Shown one piece after another: positions 1 to 8,960 of a DNA stretch of 64,000 bases (its first letter is position 1; each line of letters starts with the position of its first letter). The notes beneath the pieces were generated by a model. The model saw only the letters and a program-made list of their open reading frames with translations, did not search any database and was not told the origin of the DNA. The position numbers were made by a program, and so were the translations under genes. The DNA comes from Acetobacter malorum (lineage in GTDB: Bacteria; Pseudomonadota; Alphaproteobacteria; Acetobacterales; Acetobacteraceae): assembly GCF_001580615.1 (NCBI RefSeq), contig NZ_LHZC01000057.1:124001-188000 (forward strand), given 5' to 3'.

Positions 1-954
1 CCCCTGCAATTCTGGCAGAAGGTCAGACGGTTTAGCCAGATGGAACGCGCCGGATGCAATAAACAGAATATGGTCGGTTTTCACCGCCCCATATTTGGTA
101 GAAACGGTCGTGCCTTCAATCAGCGGCAGCAGGTCACGCTGCACGCCTTCGCGTGAGACATCACCGCTGCGTCCACCACCATCGGCAGCACGACCGCAGA
201 CCTTGTCGATCTCATCCAGAAAGACAATGCCGTTTTCCTGCGCATGCGCCACGGCTTCCCGCGTCAGCGCTTCATTATCCAGCATCTTGTCGGCTTCTTC
301 ACGCTCCAGATACTCCCGCGCGGCTGCCACTTTCAGGCGGCGCTGCTGGGGTGTCTTGTTCATGAAGGTCTTCATCATTTCGCTGAAGTTGATGACCTGT
401 CCGGGCATCATCCCCGGCATTTCACCACCGCCGGCGGGGGCTGCTTCCACAACAGCCACCTCAACGTCTTTATCTTCCAGCTGGCCATCCCGCAGCATGG
501 TGCGGAACTTGTTCTTGGTCTCAGCCGAGGCACTGGCACCAACCAGTGCATCCACCAGTCGGTCTTCCGCAGCCTGCGCGGCACGGGTGGCAACGTCCTT
601 GCGTTTGACCTCGCGCAGCATGGTGATGGAGGCTTCGACCAGATCGCGCACGATGCTTTCCACATCGCGCCCCACATAGCCCACTTCCGTAAACTTGGTG
701 GCTTCCACTTTCAGGAACGGGGCCTGAGCCAGTTTGGCCAGACGGCGGGCAATCTCAGTTTTACCGCAGCCAGTCGGGCCAATCATCAGGATGTTTTTGG
801 GCACCACCTCTTCACGCAGCGCTTCCGGCAACTGCGCACGCCGCCAGCGGTTGCGCAGCGCAATAGCCACAGCACGCTTGGCGTCAGCCTGCCCGATAAT
901 AAAGCGATCAAGCTCCGAGACAATTTCCCTCGGAGAAAATGTCGGTGCGTCCAT
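1..954 (-). CDS. hslU: ATP-dependent protease ATPase subunit HslU (partial, C-terminus outside window)
   Basis: AAA+ unfoldase of the HslVU (ClpYQ) protease; hexamers feed unfolded substrate into the HslV peptidase in the cytoplasm. The reverse strand reads [20 protein letters not shown] at the start, then a Walker A motif GPTGCGKT at residues 59-66, an inserted I domain containing a [12 protein letters not shown] stretch, and a Walker B motif VFLDEIDK near residue 245. The first 318 codons are present out of the usual 430-440, so the C-terminal part, including the HslV-docking tail, lies beyond position 1. Its ATG shares one base with the hslV stop (TGATG), so the two genes are surely co-translated. 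Identification is secure from the motifs and the hslV neighbour. Confidence 0.97.
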   Translation of the reverse strand, partial: MDAPTFSPREIVSELDRFIIGQADAKRAVAIALRNRWRRAQLPEALREEVVPKNILMIGPTGCGKTEIARRLAKLAQAPFLKVEATKFTEVGYVGRDVESIVRDLVEASITMLREVKRKDVATRAAQAAEDRLVDALVGASASAETKNKFRTMLRDGQLEDKDVEVAVVEAAPAGGGEMPGMMPGQVINFSEMMKTFMNKTPQQRRLKVAAAREYLEREEADKMLDNEALTREAVAHAQENGIVFLDEIDKVCGRAADGGGRSGDVSREGVQRDLLPLIEGTTVSTKYGAVKTDHILFIASGAFHLAKPSDLLPELQG

Positions 955-1559
955 CAGGAAGAAGCCTTGTCGGTTGAAGGAGAAGCCGTCAGCGTTTCCA
1001 CCCGCACGGAGTGATTGGTATACACGCAGATATCCCCGGCAATTTTCATGGAACGACGCACAATTTCCTCGGCATCCAGATCCTCGACCGTCAGCAGCGC
1101 ACGGGCGGCCGAGAGGGCAAAATTTCCGCCGGAGCCAATGGCGATAATGCCATCTTCAGGTTCCAGCACGTCACCATTCCCCGTCAGCGTGAAGGAGTGC
1201 TCCGCATCGGCCACAGCCATCATGGCTTCCAGCCGCCGCAGGTAGCGGTCTGTCCGCCAGTCCTTGGCCAGTTCCACACAGGCGCGTTCAAGCTGATTGG
1301 GGTAGCGCTCCAGCTTGCCTTCCAGCCGCTCCAGCAGGGTGAAGGCATCTGCCGTTGCTCCGGCAAACCCGGCCAGAATGGAGCCAGAGGGGCCAATACG
1401 CCGCACCTTGCGGGCGTTGCCCTTGATGACGGTCTGGCCGAGCGTCACCTGCCCGTCCCCGGCCATGGCCACTGTCGGGCCGCGCCGGACACAGAGGATG
1501 GTTGTCCCGTGCCATCCGACGGGATCATGCGAGGAGGAGGCTGTCTGAAAGCTTTGCAT
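954..1559 (-). CDS. hslV: ATP-dependent protease peptidase subunit HslV
   Basis: Threonine peptidase of HslVU, related to proteasome beta subunits. From the ATG at 1559 it is 201 residues. The conserved block [19 protein letters not shown] begins at residue 19, so the catalytic N-terminal threonine (Thr19) would be exposed by removing an 18-residue propeptide. This prosequence is longer than the single Met of E. coli Hsl[10 protein letters not shown] and the central [14 protein letters not shown] motif are as expected. A further in-frame start lies at 1595, but family alignment does not require it. hslU follows with a one-base overlap. Confidence 0.96.
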   Translation of the reverse strand: MQSFQTASSSHDPVGWHGTTILCVRRGPTVAMAGDGQVTLGQTVIKGNARKVRRIGPSGSILAGFAGATADAFTLLERLEGKLERYPNQLERACVELAKDWRTDRYLRRLEAMMAVADAEHSFTLTGNGDVLEPEDGIIAIGSGGNFALSAARALLTVEDLDAEEIVRRSMKIAGDICVYTNHSVRVETLTASPSTDKASS

Positions 1560-1621
1560 GGTAGAAAGAGATAAGCCTTCCTGCCGCCAGCACAAGAGGC
1601 CAGCAGGCAGGAAACCGCTCG

Positions 1622-3616
1622 TTATGCGGCCAGCATAGCCCTGACATCCCCCAGCAAGGCATCCCGCGTGTAGGGTTTGTGCAAAACCGTAACCCCTTCC
1701 GGCAGCGAGGCAAGGTCGGCATAGCCGGTTACAAACAGGACGGGCAGTTCTGGCCGCACGTCATGCAGGCGGCGGGCTGCTTCATCCCCATTCATGCCCG
1801 GCATCATCACGTCCATCACCACCAGCGCAATATCCGGCTTGTCGCCCACCACACTCAGGGCCTCAGCACCACTGGCGGATTCCAGCACGTCATACCCGGC
1901 CCGGCGCAGGAAGCCTGCCGTCACGGCCCGCACACCCGGTTCATCATCCACCACAAGAATGGTCTTGCCGGACTGAACCGGCGGCAACGTCTGAGGGGGC
2001 ACCGGCCCTCCGCGCACAGGTCGAACCGGTGTGACCGGCGCGCGCTCTTCCACCATGGCGGGCAGCCAGAGTTCAATGGACGTGCCACCACCGGGCACGC
2101 TTTCCACCCGCACTTCCCCACCGCAATGGCTGATAAAGCCGTAGATCATGGACAGGCCCAGCCCTGTACCCTGCCCGATGCCCTTGGTGGTGAAGAACGG
2201 ATCAAAAATGCGGGCCTGCATTTCTTCCGTCATACCCACACCGCGATCCATCACCTGCACCACCACCCAGGCTTCCCCGTGGGTGGCGCTGCCCGTCAGG
2301 CCCAGAGGCCGGTTTGCCTGCCGGACGGAAACCGTAGTCGCCCCGCCTTCGGGCTGCGCATCCAGCGCGTTGACGCACAGATTGAACACCGCCAGTTCCA
2401 GCTGTGTGGCATCCGTCCACACCACCGGCAGCGGCGTAGATGGGATATCAAACTGCACAGTGCTGATGCGGCTGCTGGAGGAAAGTGCCGCCGCCCCCAG
2501 CACGGCCTGAATTTCATCCGGCACTTTACCCTGCGTCATGAAACTTTGCAGAGATGCCATCAGATCCCGCAAATCAACCTGCTGGCACACCAGATGGCGC
2601 GGCCTGCTGAAGTCCAGAAGTTTCTGCGTCAGCGCACCACCGCGTCGGGCCGCTTCCAGCGCGTTATGGAACAGGCGGGAGACACCCGGCTCTTTGGGTG
2701 GCTCCAGATCCATCACCAGTTCAAGCGAGCCGAGAATAGCCGTCAGCAGGTTATTAAAATCATGCGCAATGCCGCCTGCCAGCGTGCCAATGGCCTGCAT
2801 TTTTTCGGCCTGACGCAGGCGCTGCTCCATCGCCAGCAAATCGGTCACATCCCGATCAATCAGGATGGAATAGTTTTCCAGAGCAGAGGCCCCGGCAGCC
2901 AGGGTTCCGTCCGGCGCACCATCCAGCCGCACGCGCGTCAGATCATGCCAGCGGGCCTGTCCATCCGGTCCGACCAGTTGCAAAACCTGCTGGTCCCGCC
3001 CGGAAGAGTCCAGAACCCTCTGCGCATCCTTCAGGCTCTCCAGACGCGTGGCATCCACCAGTTCTTCTTCCGTGTGGCCTTCACACGCATCCACACTCCG
3101 CCCGAACTGCTGCGCCATCTGCCGGTTCAGGCGGATAAAGCGCCCGGACTGCTCCTTGAACGCCAGACCAAACGGCAGATTATCCAGCAAGCCGCGCAGC
3201 AAAAGCTGTTCACATTGCAGCTCTTTTTCCAACCGGTAACGAGACGCCGCCTGCCCGACCATGGAGAGCAGCGTTTCATCATCCCACGGCTTGTACGCAA
3301 AAAAGGAAATCTGCCCCTGATTCAAAGCGGCTTCCACCGCCGTGATATCCGCATACCCCGTGAGCAAAATAGCCCCGGCGGAAGAGAGCAGTCTGGCGCG
3401 CGCCAGAAACACGTCCCCCGTCATGCCCGGCATCCGCTGGTCGGACACAATGACGGCAACGTCAGAGCGTTCCTTCAGCAGCGCAAGCCCGCGCTCCCCC
3501 GACGAGGCAGGGAGAACCTCATACGTGTCTTCCAGCAGATCCGTCAGAGCGACCAGAATCTCTGGCTCGTCATCCACAATCAGGACAACGGACCGCTTGT
3601 CAGGTTCAGGCAGCAT
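1622..3616 (-). CDS. hybrid sensor histidine kinase (REC-PAS-HisKA-HATPase-REC), soluble
   Basis: A 664-residue cytoplasmic hybrid kinase with no membrane segment. Domains in order: receiver 1 (about 10-125; acceptor Asp59 in SDQRMPG, Lys109), a PAS-like segment (about 140-250), HisKA with phospho-His285 in [11 protein letters not shown], an HATPase domain (DRGVGMT, then the [12 protein letters not shown] lid), and receiver 2 (about 551-664; acceptor Asp602 in [10 protein letters not shown], Lys647). I chose the ATG at 3616 because GGAGAGG sits 7-8 nt before it; an in-frame start at 3688 would add 24 residues without domain homology. It overlaps the upstream kinase gene by 11 bp, so the two kinases are co-expressed and probably work in one relay. 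Its partner response regulator and stimulus are not visible here. Confidence 0.9.
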   Translation of the reverse strand: MLPEPDKRSVVLIVDDEPEILVALTDLLEDTYEVLPASSGERGLALLKERSDVAVIVSDQRMPGMTGDVFLARARLLSSAGAILLTGYADITAVEAALNQGQISFFAYKPWDDETLLSMVGQAASRYRLEKELQCEQLLLRGLLDNLPFGLAFKEQSGRFIRLNRQMAQQFGRSVDACEGHTEEELVDATRLESLKDAQRVLDSSGRDQQVLQLVGPDGQARWHDLTRVRLDGAPDGTLAAGASALENYSILIDRDVTDLLAMEQRLRQAEKMQAIGTLAGGIAHDFNNLLTAILGSLELVMDLEPPKEPGVSRLFHNALEAARRGGALTQKLLDFSRPRHLVCQQVDLRDLMASLQSFMTQGKVPDEIQAVLGAAALSSSSRISTVQFDIPSTPLPVVWTDATQLELAVFNLCVNALDAQPEGGATTVSVRQANRPLGLTGSATHGEAWVVVQVMDRGVGMTEEMQARIFDPFFTTKGIGQGTGLGLSMIYGFISHCGGEVRVESVPGGGTSIELWLPAMVEERAPVTPVRPVRGGPVPPQTLPPVQSGKTILVVDDEPGVRAVTAGFLRRAGYDVLESASGAEALSVVGDKPDIALVVMDVMMPGMNGDEAARRLHDVRPELPVLFVTGYADLASLPEGVTVLHKPYTRDALLGDVRAMLAA

Positions 3617-5390
3617 GAGTGCGCCTCTCCTCTTCGGCCCGATAGGGCACACGCAACGTAAAGCAGGCTCCGCCATTTTCGCGCGCATCGGTCACAACAA
3701 TACTCCCGTCATGGGCCTGTACAACGCCATACGCTGTCGCCAGTCCCAGCCCTGTCCCCGAGCCTACAGGTTTTGTTGTGAAAAACGGTTCAAAAACGCG
3801 TTCCTGAAGATCCTGCGGCACACCCGGTCCTGTATCACTAATCCTGATCACGTAATCCTGTCCGGCATGCGTGGTTGCGGGCTCCAGAGTAGACGTGATT
3901 TCAATCCGGTCTTCCTCGCCCGCGGGCTGCCCGGATGCCTCTTGCTCTCGCTGCTTTTCCATAATGGCGTCGGCAGCATTGCTGACGATATTCATGACAA
4001 CCTGGTTCACCAAAGCCGCCTGACAGAACAGGTCCGGCGGTGCATCCAGAGCGCACACCACCCGAATATTCTGCCCAAGTTTGGGGGCCAGCAAAGTCAG
4101 CACCATGCTGATGGCATCCGGCACATCCAGACGGCTGAACTCCCCTTCCTCCAGCCGGGAGAACCGCCGCAGGCTAACAACCAGATCCCGCATGCGGGAG
4201 AGCCCGACGAGAGACGCGGCCAGACGTTCACTGCTTTTGGCCAGCGCCTGCTCCGCCGTCAGGCTATCGCCTTCGCGCACGGCGTTCAGGGCGCGGGTAA
4301 TACTGCGGTTGACCGTGTTTTCATGCGCCAGAACAAACGCGAGCGGGTTGTTGAACTCATGCGCAATCCCTGCCGCCAGTTCCCCCAGCGAGGCCATTTT
4401 AGCCGACTGCACGAGCTTGGCCTGCGCCTCGATCAGCTTGCGGTTGGCTGCTGCCAGATCCGCATTTACGCGCCGCAAGGCATCCGCCAGCGCCATACGG
4501 GCACGCGCACTTTCAATATGCGCCTCTTCCCGCCGGGTTTCATCCTGCACCATCTTGCGGCGCACAAGGCTGCCAATGCGGGCTACCAGCAGATCCGGCG
4601 CAATATCCGTATCCACCAGATCCTCCACCCCGGCGGTAAAGGCCATGCTGGCCATCTGCCCGGATAGCTGGCCACCATCCACCATCCCCAGCACACGCAT
4701 GCACTGCCGGGTTCTGCGCCGCATGGCCACAACGGTGTGGGCAAAGGCCAGCCCGTCAAAGACCGGGCAGCCCAGATCCACCACCAGACAATCCGGCTGA
4801 TCTTTCCCACCGGGCCAGTTCGTCAGATTAAAATCATCGGGATCATCAATCAACACGACGCTGGCGCCATTCCGCCGCAGCAGCTCTGACAGAACAGGCG
4901 GCGTATCCCGCCCCTTCCCCCGCCAGGACCACAGCAATCCACCAGGAGCCGTAACAATGGCCACACAGGGCTGGCGGAACGTCCCCCCCATGCGGGACAG
5001 CGGGTCTTCCTCCTGCTCCCGCAGGAGAGTGCAGATCCGAAACATCAGGAAAGCCGGCTCAGTCTGGCTGCTCAGGCAGGCATCAGCTCCTTGCTCCAGA
5101 ATCAGGCGCTCCTGCTCCGGGTTCTGCGTTTCCACCAGCACCAGAACGGGGATGCCCCGCGTCACCGCATTCAGCCGCAGGCGCTGGCACAGTTGTGCGG
5201 CGGACATATCCGGCAGCGCGGCAGGCACCACCAGCAGGTCCGGCAACTGATCCTCAAACCCTTCAAACGCCTGACGACCGCTGAGCGCAGATCGCACCTG
5301 AAAGCCGCGCTGGTTCAAAAGCGCAGAAAACGCCTCACGCCGCTCAGGCTCCAGTCCCACCAGCAAAATATTATTCGAGCGGATCGTCAT
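3606..5390 (-). CDS. sensor histidine kinase with two N-terminal receiver-like domains
   Basis: A 594-residue protein without signal peptide or membrane segment. The first receiver-like domain (about 7-125) lacks the phospho-acceptor: the strand reads DLLVVPAALPD where Asp is expected, so it is probably a pseudo-receiver. The second (about 140-275) keeps a candidate Asp205 in CLVVDLGCP. A coiled coil (about 285-330) leads to HisKA with His344 in GIAHEFNNPLA and an HATPase domain (ISDTGPGVP, GSGTGLGLATAYG). Kinases of this type often signal to a separate regulator. I prefer the ATG at 5390; a GTG six codons upstream is possible. It is the first gene of the two-kinase operon. Confidence 0.88.
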   Translation of the reverse strand: MTIRSNNILLVGLEPERREAFSALLNQRGFQVRSALSGRQAFEGFEDQLPDLLVVPAALPDMSAAQLCQRLRLNAVTRGIPVLVLVETQNPEQERLILEQGADACLSSQTEPAFLMFRICTLLREQEEDPLSRMGGTFRQPCVAIVTAPGGLLWSWRGKGRDTPPVLSELLRRNGASVVLIDDPDDFNLTNWPGGKDQPDCLVVDLGCPVFDGLAFAHTVVAMRRRTRQCMRVLGMVDGGQLSGQMASMAFTAGVEDLVDTDIAPDLLVARIGSLVRRKMVQDETRREEAHIESARARMALADALRRVNADLAAANRKLIEAQAKLVQSAKMASLGELAAGIAHEFNNPLAFVLAHENTVNRSITRALNAVREGDSLTAEQALAKSSERLAASLVGLSRMRDLVVSLRRFSRLEEGEFSRLDVPDAISMVLTLLAPKLGQNIRVVCALDAPPDLFCQAALVNQVVMNIVSNAADAIMEKQREQEASGQPAGEEDRIEITSTLEPATTHAGQDYVIRISDTGPGVPQDLQERVFEPFFTTKPVGSGTGLGLATAYGVVQAHDGSIVVTDARENGGACFTLRVPYRAEEERRTHAA

Positions 5391-5768
5391 CTCAATTCCG
5401 CATCCCACACCTGTTGCCCCGGAGCGTCCATCACGTTTTCAGGTGTCCTGTTTCTTCTGCTGCCGTCTTCTACATCATGCCCCTGCCTCACGACCACAGG
5501 GGTGACGCGTTCATGAGCGTGAATTCATCTAGCCCAATCCCGGCAGCCCCGTCTGTTCGCGAATGCGTTACCTGAGCAAGAAAGACTAACGCCCACATGA
5601 TTGTTATAACAAAGTCCTATAGCAGCAAAGCCACAGCCTCTGCCTTTTGCGGCAAGCCTGTGTGTGCTTGGGCGGCACTTGTGTATAATCCTGTCCAATC
5701 TGTGCGTGCCTGTTGGTTTCTGACCGCCGCCGCACCCTGTTTTTACTGGCTGAGGACACACCAGACCT
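5391..5768. other. intergenic region between divergent transcripts
   Basis: 378 bp without a convincing gene. It must hold the promoters of the kinase operon (leftward) and of the small membrane protein gene at 5769 (rightward). It contains a perfect 12-bp palindrome, TTGTTATAACAA, at 5601-5612 and a TATAAT at 5684-5689 that could be the -10 of the rightward gene, although no good -35 stands 16-18 bp before it. No tRNA-like or terminator-like fold was seen. The short ORFs here have no supporting signals. Confidence 0.4.
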
Positions 5769-6182
5769 ATGGACCACACCCCCAACCGCGCTGATGCTCA
5801 GCGGCCCCTTTCCTTTTTATCCAGCGCGCAGAGTTCTTCGCCGCTGGGGCTCAAGCTGGCCCGTGCCGGCCTGTGGTCCATCTGCTATTTTGTTTTCTAC
5901 TTTATCCAGCAACTCGCAGAACTGTTTGCCCCGCTGCTGCTGATTGCTGGTGTCGCGTGGAAAGCTCTGCCTGTGCTGATTGGCGCGGTCTCTCACGTCA
6001 GCGCCTCGGCTGACCCGCAGGCGCGTGACGCCATTGCCAACGTCGCCTCCGCCATTCCGGAACAGCTCACCATGGCAGGCCACACGCTGACAGCCAGCGG
6101 CATGATCTGGGACGGCATTCTTCTGATGGGTCTGGCCGCTGCCGGTGCGACACTGGCCACCCTAGCCGGGCGCAATATGTAA
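5769..6182 (+). CDS. small membrane protein of unknown function
   Basis: 137 residues, not recognised. A polar N-terminus (about 1-30) is followed by two adjacent hydrophobic segments (WSICYFVFYFIQQLAELFAPL, about 36-56, and LLLIAGVAWKALPVLIGAVS), an alanine-rich linker, and a final hydrophobic segment near the C-terminus (IWDGILLMGLAAAGATLATLA with AGRNM as the tail). An inner-membrane protein is likely. The start codon lacks a strong ribosome binding site; GAGGA lies about 13 nt upstream. It is flanked by the divergent kinase operon and by a convergent small ORF, with a GC-rich inverted repeat just after its stop. Confidence 0.65.
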   Translation: MDHTPNRADAQRPLSFLSSAQSSSPLGLKLARAGLWSICYFVFYFIQQLAELFAPLLLIAGVAWKALPVLIGAVSHVSASADPQARDAIANVASAIPEQLTMAGHTLTASGMIWDGILLMGLAAAGATLATLAGRNM

Positions 6183-6190
6183 AAGGTACC

Positions 6191-6352
6191 TCAGCCCGGT
6201 TGATGCAGCCGGGCTGCCGCAGGCCAGACCTGCACAATATCCTGCCACCAGAAACTGACTGACAGGACCACCAGCACAGCCACCACGCCGCTGGCCATCC
6301 ATGCCCACCGCCAGAACCTGTCCGTCAGCATCAGTTCTCGTAAAGCGGGCAT
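6191..6352 (-). CDS. putative 53-residue single-span membrane protein
   Basis: A short ORF on the minus strand reading MPALRELMLTDRFWRWAWM, then a hydrophobic stretch ASGVVAVLVVLSVSFWW (about residues 20-36) and a polar tail ending HQPG. AGAGG lies 5 nt before the ATG, a good ribosome binding site. Trp-flanked ends around a single hydrophobic core are typical of small transmembrane proteins. The gene converges with the membrane protein at 5769-6182 and ends 8 bp from it. Its last codons lie inside the inverted repeat at 6192-6216. I do not recognise a family; it could be a chance ORF, but the binding site and topology argue for a real product. Confidence 0.45.
   Translation of the reverse strand: MPALRELMLTDRFWRWAWMASGVVAVLVVLSVSFWWQDIVQVWPAAARLHQPG
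6192..6216. terminator. GC-rich hairpin between convergent genes
   Basis: Perfect 8-bp arms CAGCCCGG (6192-6199) and CCGGGCTG (6209-6216) with a 9-nt loop, 9 bp after the stop of the gene at 5769. No U-run follows on either strand, so termination strength is uncertain. Confidence 0.4.
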
Positions 6353-6620
6353 TCTTACCTCTTGCTGATTAATTAGCCGATTGGCTTCAGGGCTCGAATC
6401 GGAGGGCTACTCTGGCAACGTGTTTGCCGAGCCAGCCCCGGCAGCCCCCTTTATACACAACGGACCGGACGCCACGCCAGACCGGAAGCCCCGGCCTGCT
6501 ATTTTAGCGTTCCCCCACGGCTTCTGATCGACAGCACCACCTTCCCTCCGTTACACTTGATCCCATGCGTAACCCCCGTCCTTCCTGTCTGCTGCCGCGT
6601 GGCAGAACCGTGCTTTCACT

Positions 6621-7292
6621 ATGATTCGTCTCACCAACGTCTCATGGCGCAGGGAGCGCAAGGCCAGCACCCCCGTGCTCTCCAATCTGTCTTTTGAAGT
6701 GCCTCAGGGCGGCTTCCGCTGGCTGCTTGGCCCGTCTGGCGCGGGCAAGACCAGCCTGCTCAGCCTGCTGCATGTGGAAAGCCTGCCTTCCGATGGCACG
6801 CTGTGCCTGCTGGACAAGGATGTGACAGCCCACACACACCGTTCCGTTCTGGTGCGCCTGCGGCAAAGAATCGGCATGGTGCATCAGGATTTTCGGCTGA
6901 TGCCGGACCTCTCCGTGGCCGATAACGTCGCACTCCCCATGCGCCTGCAACACAGACCGGAAGATGAAATTACGGATGAAGTGCAGTCCATTCTGAAATG
7001 GGTGGGCTTAGGCGACCAGCTGGGCGTCCGCGCCTCCCGCCTTTCTGGCGGTGAGCAGCAGAGAACCGCCATTGCCCGCGCCATTGTGCATCGCCCCGGC
7101 CTGATTTTGGCGGATGAACCCACCAACGCGCTGGAAGAACCGCAGGCGCACAAACTGCTGGATATGTTCAGTGAACTGAGCAGCATGGGCACCACCGTGA
7201 TTGTCGCCACCCATAATGAGGCACTGGTCCGCCGCCTGCCCCGACCGGCCTTAGTGCTGGAACGCGGCCGCCTTGTGCAGGATGGAGCCTGA
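6621..7292 (+). CDS. ftsE: cell division ATP-binding protein FtsE
   Basis: ABC ATPase that pairs with FtsX at the septum and controls periplasmic murein hydrolase activation. 223 residues: Walker A GPSGAGKT at 37-44, Q-loop near VHQDFRLMPDLSV (88-100), ABC signature LSGGEQQR at 141-148, Walker B LILADEPT at 161-168, and the switch His in VATHN. Size and motifs match FtsE. ftsX begins 3 bp after its stop. The likely effector of FtsEX, an EnvC-like protein, is encoded elsewhere in this window at 52254-53792. A 19-codon ORF from 6565 ends inside the ftsE start (ATGA); I do not count it as a gene. Confidence 0.95.
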   Translation: MIRLTNVSWRRERKASTPVLSNLSFEVPQGGFRWLLGPSGAGKTSLLSLLHVESLPSDGTLCLLDKDVTAHTHRSVLVRLRQRIGMVHQDFRLMPDLSVADNVALPMRLQHRPEDEITDEVQSILKWVGLGDQLGVRASRLSGGEQQRTAIARAIVHRPGLILADEPTNALEEPQAHKLLDMFSELSSMGTTVIVATHNEALVRRLPRPALVLERGRLVQDGA

Positions 7293-7295
7293 GCC

Positions 7296-8246
7296 GTGGC
7301 CCTTCCCTTTTCTGGCCGTAAAGACGGTCTCTCCCTCTCAGAAGCACTGCCGGACAGAAGCCTGTTCATTCTGGTCGCTATGATGAGCTTTCTGGCCGCC
7401 CTGACGCTGACGGGCGCGACCGGTGCCCGCACCCTCTCCACCCGCTGGGCAGGCGGTGCTGCGCAGTTGCTGACCATTCAGGTCTCCGAACCCGACCAGC
7501 CCCTTGCCGTAACCAGTAAAGCCGACAAGACCGCCCAGCCAACCCGCGCCGATGCCGTGCTGGCAGACCTTGCCACCCTGCCCACCGGCACACAGGTCCA
7601 TCGGCTCACGCAGGACGAACTGGCCAGACTGCTTACCCCCTGGCTGGGCGATGCGGGCAAAACGGCTCTCCCCCTGCCTGCCGTTATTGAAGTGCGTCTG
7701 GCCGAGGGGCAGGAAGCCCCGACTAATCTGGAACAGACGCTGGACGCGCATGTGCCCGGCACAGTGGTGGAACATAATGCGGAATGGAGCACCCGCCTGC
7801 GGGCTCTGGCCCAAAGCCTGCTGGCCTGCGCTGCTTTAGCACTCGCAACAGTCGGCGGCATTGCCACCATGATCACCGCTCTGGCCACAAAAGCGGGCCT
7901 GTCCACTCGACGTGATATTATTAAAATCCTGCACGGGCTAGGGGCGACAGACAGCTACATTGCCGGGCGCTTTGCATGGCGCACGGGCGGCCTGGCACTT
8001 GGTGGCGGCCTGCTCGGCACTCTGCTGGCCATGGCCCCGCTGCTCCTGCTGTTCAGAATGGCTGCCCCGTTTGCGGCCTCCACGCTACAAGCCGCCAGCA
8101 CAACCATGCCGGACTGGCGCACTCTGCCGGACCTGCTGCCCGGTGACATGCTGATCGGCCTCGCCGCCCTGCCGTTTGTGGCCGCCTTTATTGGCTGGGT
8201 GACGACACAGTTTATGGTCCGCGTCTGGCTCCGACGGCTCCCATGA
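7296..8246 (+). CDS. ftsX: cell division protein FtsX
   Basis: Inner-membrane partner of FtsE. 316 residues from a GTG start at 7296. Layout fits FtsX: a first membrane helix near 25-45, a large periplasmic loop (about 50-165) that would contact an EnvC-like activator, and three C-terminal helices (about 167-190, 225-255 and 287-308). It lies 3 bp after ftsE and overlaps the next gene by 4 bp (ATGA), so the three genes form one operon. The sequence is divergent, as usual for FtsX; the call rests on topology and context. Confidence 0.92.
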   Translation: MALPFSGRKDGLSLSEALPDRSLFILVAMMSFLAALTLTGATGARTLSTRWAGGAAQLLTIQVSEPDQPLAVTSKADKTAQPTRADAVLADLATLPTGTQVHRLTQDELARLLTPWLGDAGKTALPLPAVIEVRLAEGQEAPTNLEQTLDAHVPGTVVEHNAEWSTRLRALAQSLLACAALALATVGGIATMITALATKAGLSTRRDIIKILHGLGATDSYIAGRFAWRTGGLALGGGLLGTLLAMAPLLLLFRMAAPFAASTLQAASTTMPDWRTLPDLLPGDMLIGLAALPFVAAFIGWVTTQFMVRVWLRRLP

Positions 8247-8866
8247 GACACGAGGCCGATCGTCCTCATCGCCCCTCACGCCTGTCTCGCTTCATCTTCT
8301 GGTGGGTTAAAATGGGGCTGCTGGCCAGTCTGGCACTCTGCGGGGCGTTTGGCTGGTTTGTATATGACGCGCTCAAGCCTGCACCGGACAACATGCCACA
8401 CACCGATGGCATCGTCGCACTCACAGGTGGGCAAGGCCGCGTGGATACGTCCCTGCGCCTGCTTATGCAAAACCGAGGCGATAAACTGCTGATTTCCGGA
8501 GTAGACCCACAAGCCACCCAACAGGACCTGCTCCCCCCGCACCTGCCAGAAAGCCTCAAGGACCGCGTAACCCTCGGCTATCTGGCCCGCTCCACTATTG
8601 AAAATGCGAGCGAGACAGCCGCATGGGTGGTGGACAACCATGTCCACACGCTCACGGTCGTTACGGCAGGCTACCACATGCGCCGCGCTCTGGTGGAACT
8701 CCGCCGCACCCTGCCGGGCGTCACCCTCTACCCCTACCCGGTTATTCCCCCAGCCCTCGAACACCCCTTCGAGACCTCAACCCTGCAACTCCTCCTCCGA
8801 GAATTTGCAAAATGGCTCGGCGCACTAGCAGGTTTTGCGCATAACCCGTCGCATGCTGCGGGGTGA
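8243..8866 (+). CDS. YdcF family (DUF218) membrane-anchored protein
   Basis: 207 residues with an N-terminal membrane anchor (about 20-45, FIFWWVKMGLLASLALCGAF) followed by a DUF218 fold: DGIVALTGGQGRVDTSLRL, LLISGVDP, an ENASETAAWVV segment and VVTAGYHMRRALVELRRTLP. DUF218 proteins such as YdcF and SanA are linked to envelope integrity, and their reaction is mostly unknown. It overlaps ftsX by 4 bp. In several related genomes I would expect an acyltransferase gene next; here the operon stops and AT-rich DNA begins, so the foreign block may have inserted at this operon end (inference). Confidence 0.85.
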   Translation: MRHEADRPHRPSRLSRFIFWWVKMGLLASLALCGAFGWFVYDALKPAPDNMPHTDGIVALTGGQGRVDTSLRLLMQNRGDKLLISGVDPQATQQDLLPPHLPESLKDRVTLGYLARSTIENASETAAWVVDNHVHTLTVVTAGYHMRRALVELRRTLPGVTLYPYPVIPPALEHPFETSTLQLLLREFAKWLGALAGFAHNPSHAAG

Positions 8867-8886
8867 ATGTAAGTGACTGAGGGAAT

Positions 8887-8911
8887 GTCTGATTAGGGGG
8901 GGAAATCAGAC
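8887..8911. repeat. inverted repeat with G-run loop at edge of AT-rich block
   Basis: Arms GTCTGATT (8887-8894) and AATCAGAC (8904-8911) enclose a 9-nt loop containing seven consecutive G. It lies 21 bp after the ydcF stop and about 50 bp after the stop of the leftward nuclease-like gene. It may be a terminator shared by the converging genes or the remnant of an element end. Confidence 0.4.
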
Positions 8912-8960
8912 TGTCCGTTCTTGAAAGACCAGATCAACAAACCGACGGATGTACTATACA

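Noticed and set aside
1679-3661. 660-codon open frame antisense to the hybrid kinase
   Set aside because: His/Arg/Gln-rich shadow translation with no family resemblance; the kinase on the other strand has clear motifs.
5525-5785. Minus-strand ORF of 86 codons in the kinase upstream region
   Set aside because: No ribosome binding site, overlaps the start of the gene at 5769, and has no hydrophobic or domain pattern.
6565-6622. 19-codon ORF whose stop overlaps the ftsE start
   Set aside because: Coupling geometry is attractive, but there is no clear ribosome binding site or recognisable peptide; likely chance.
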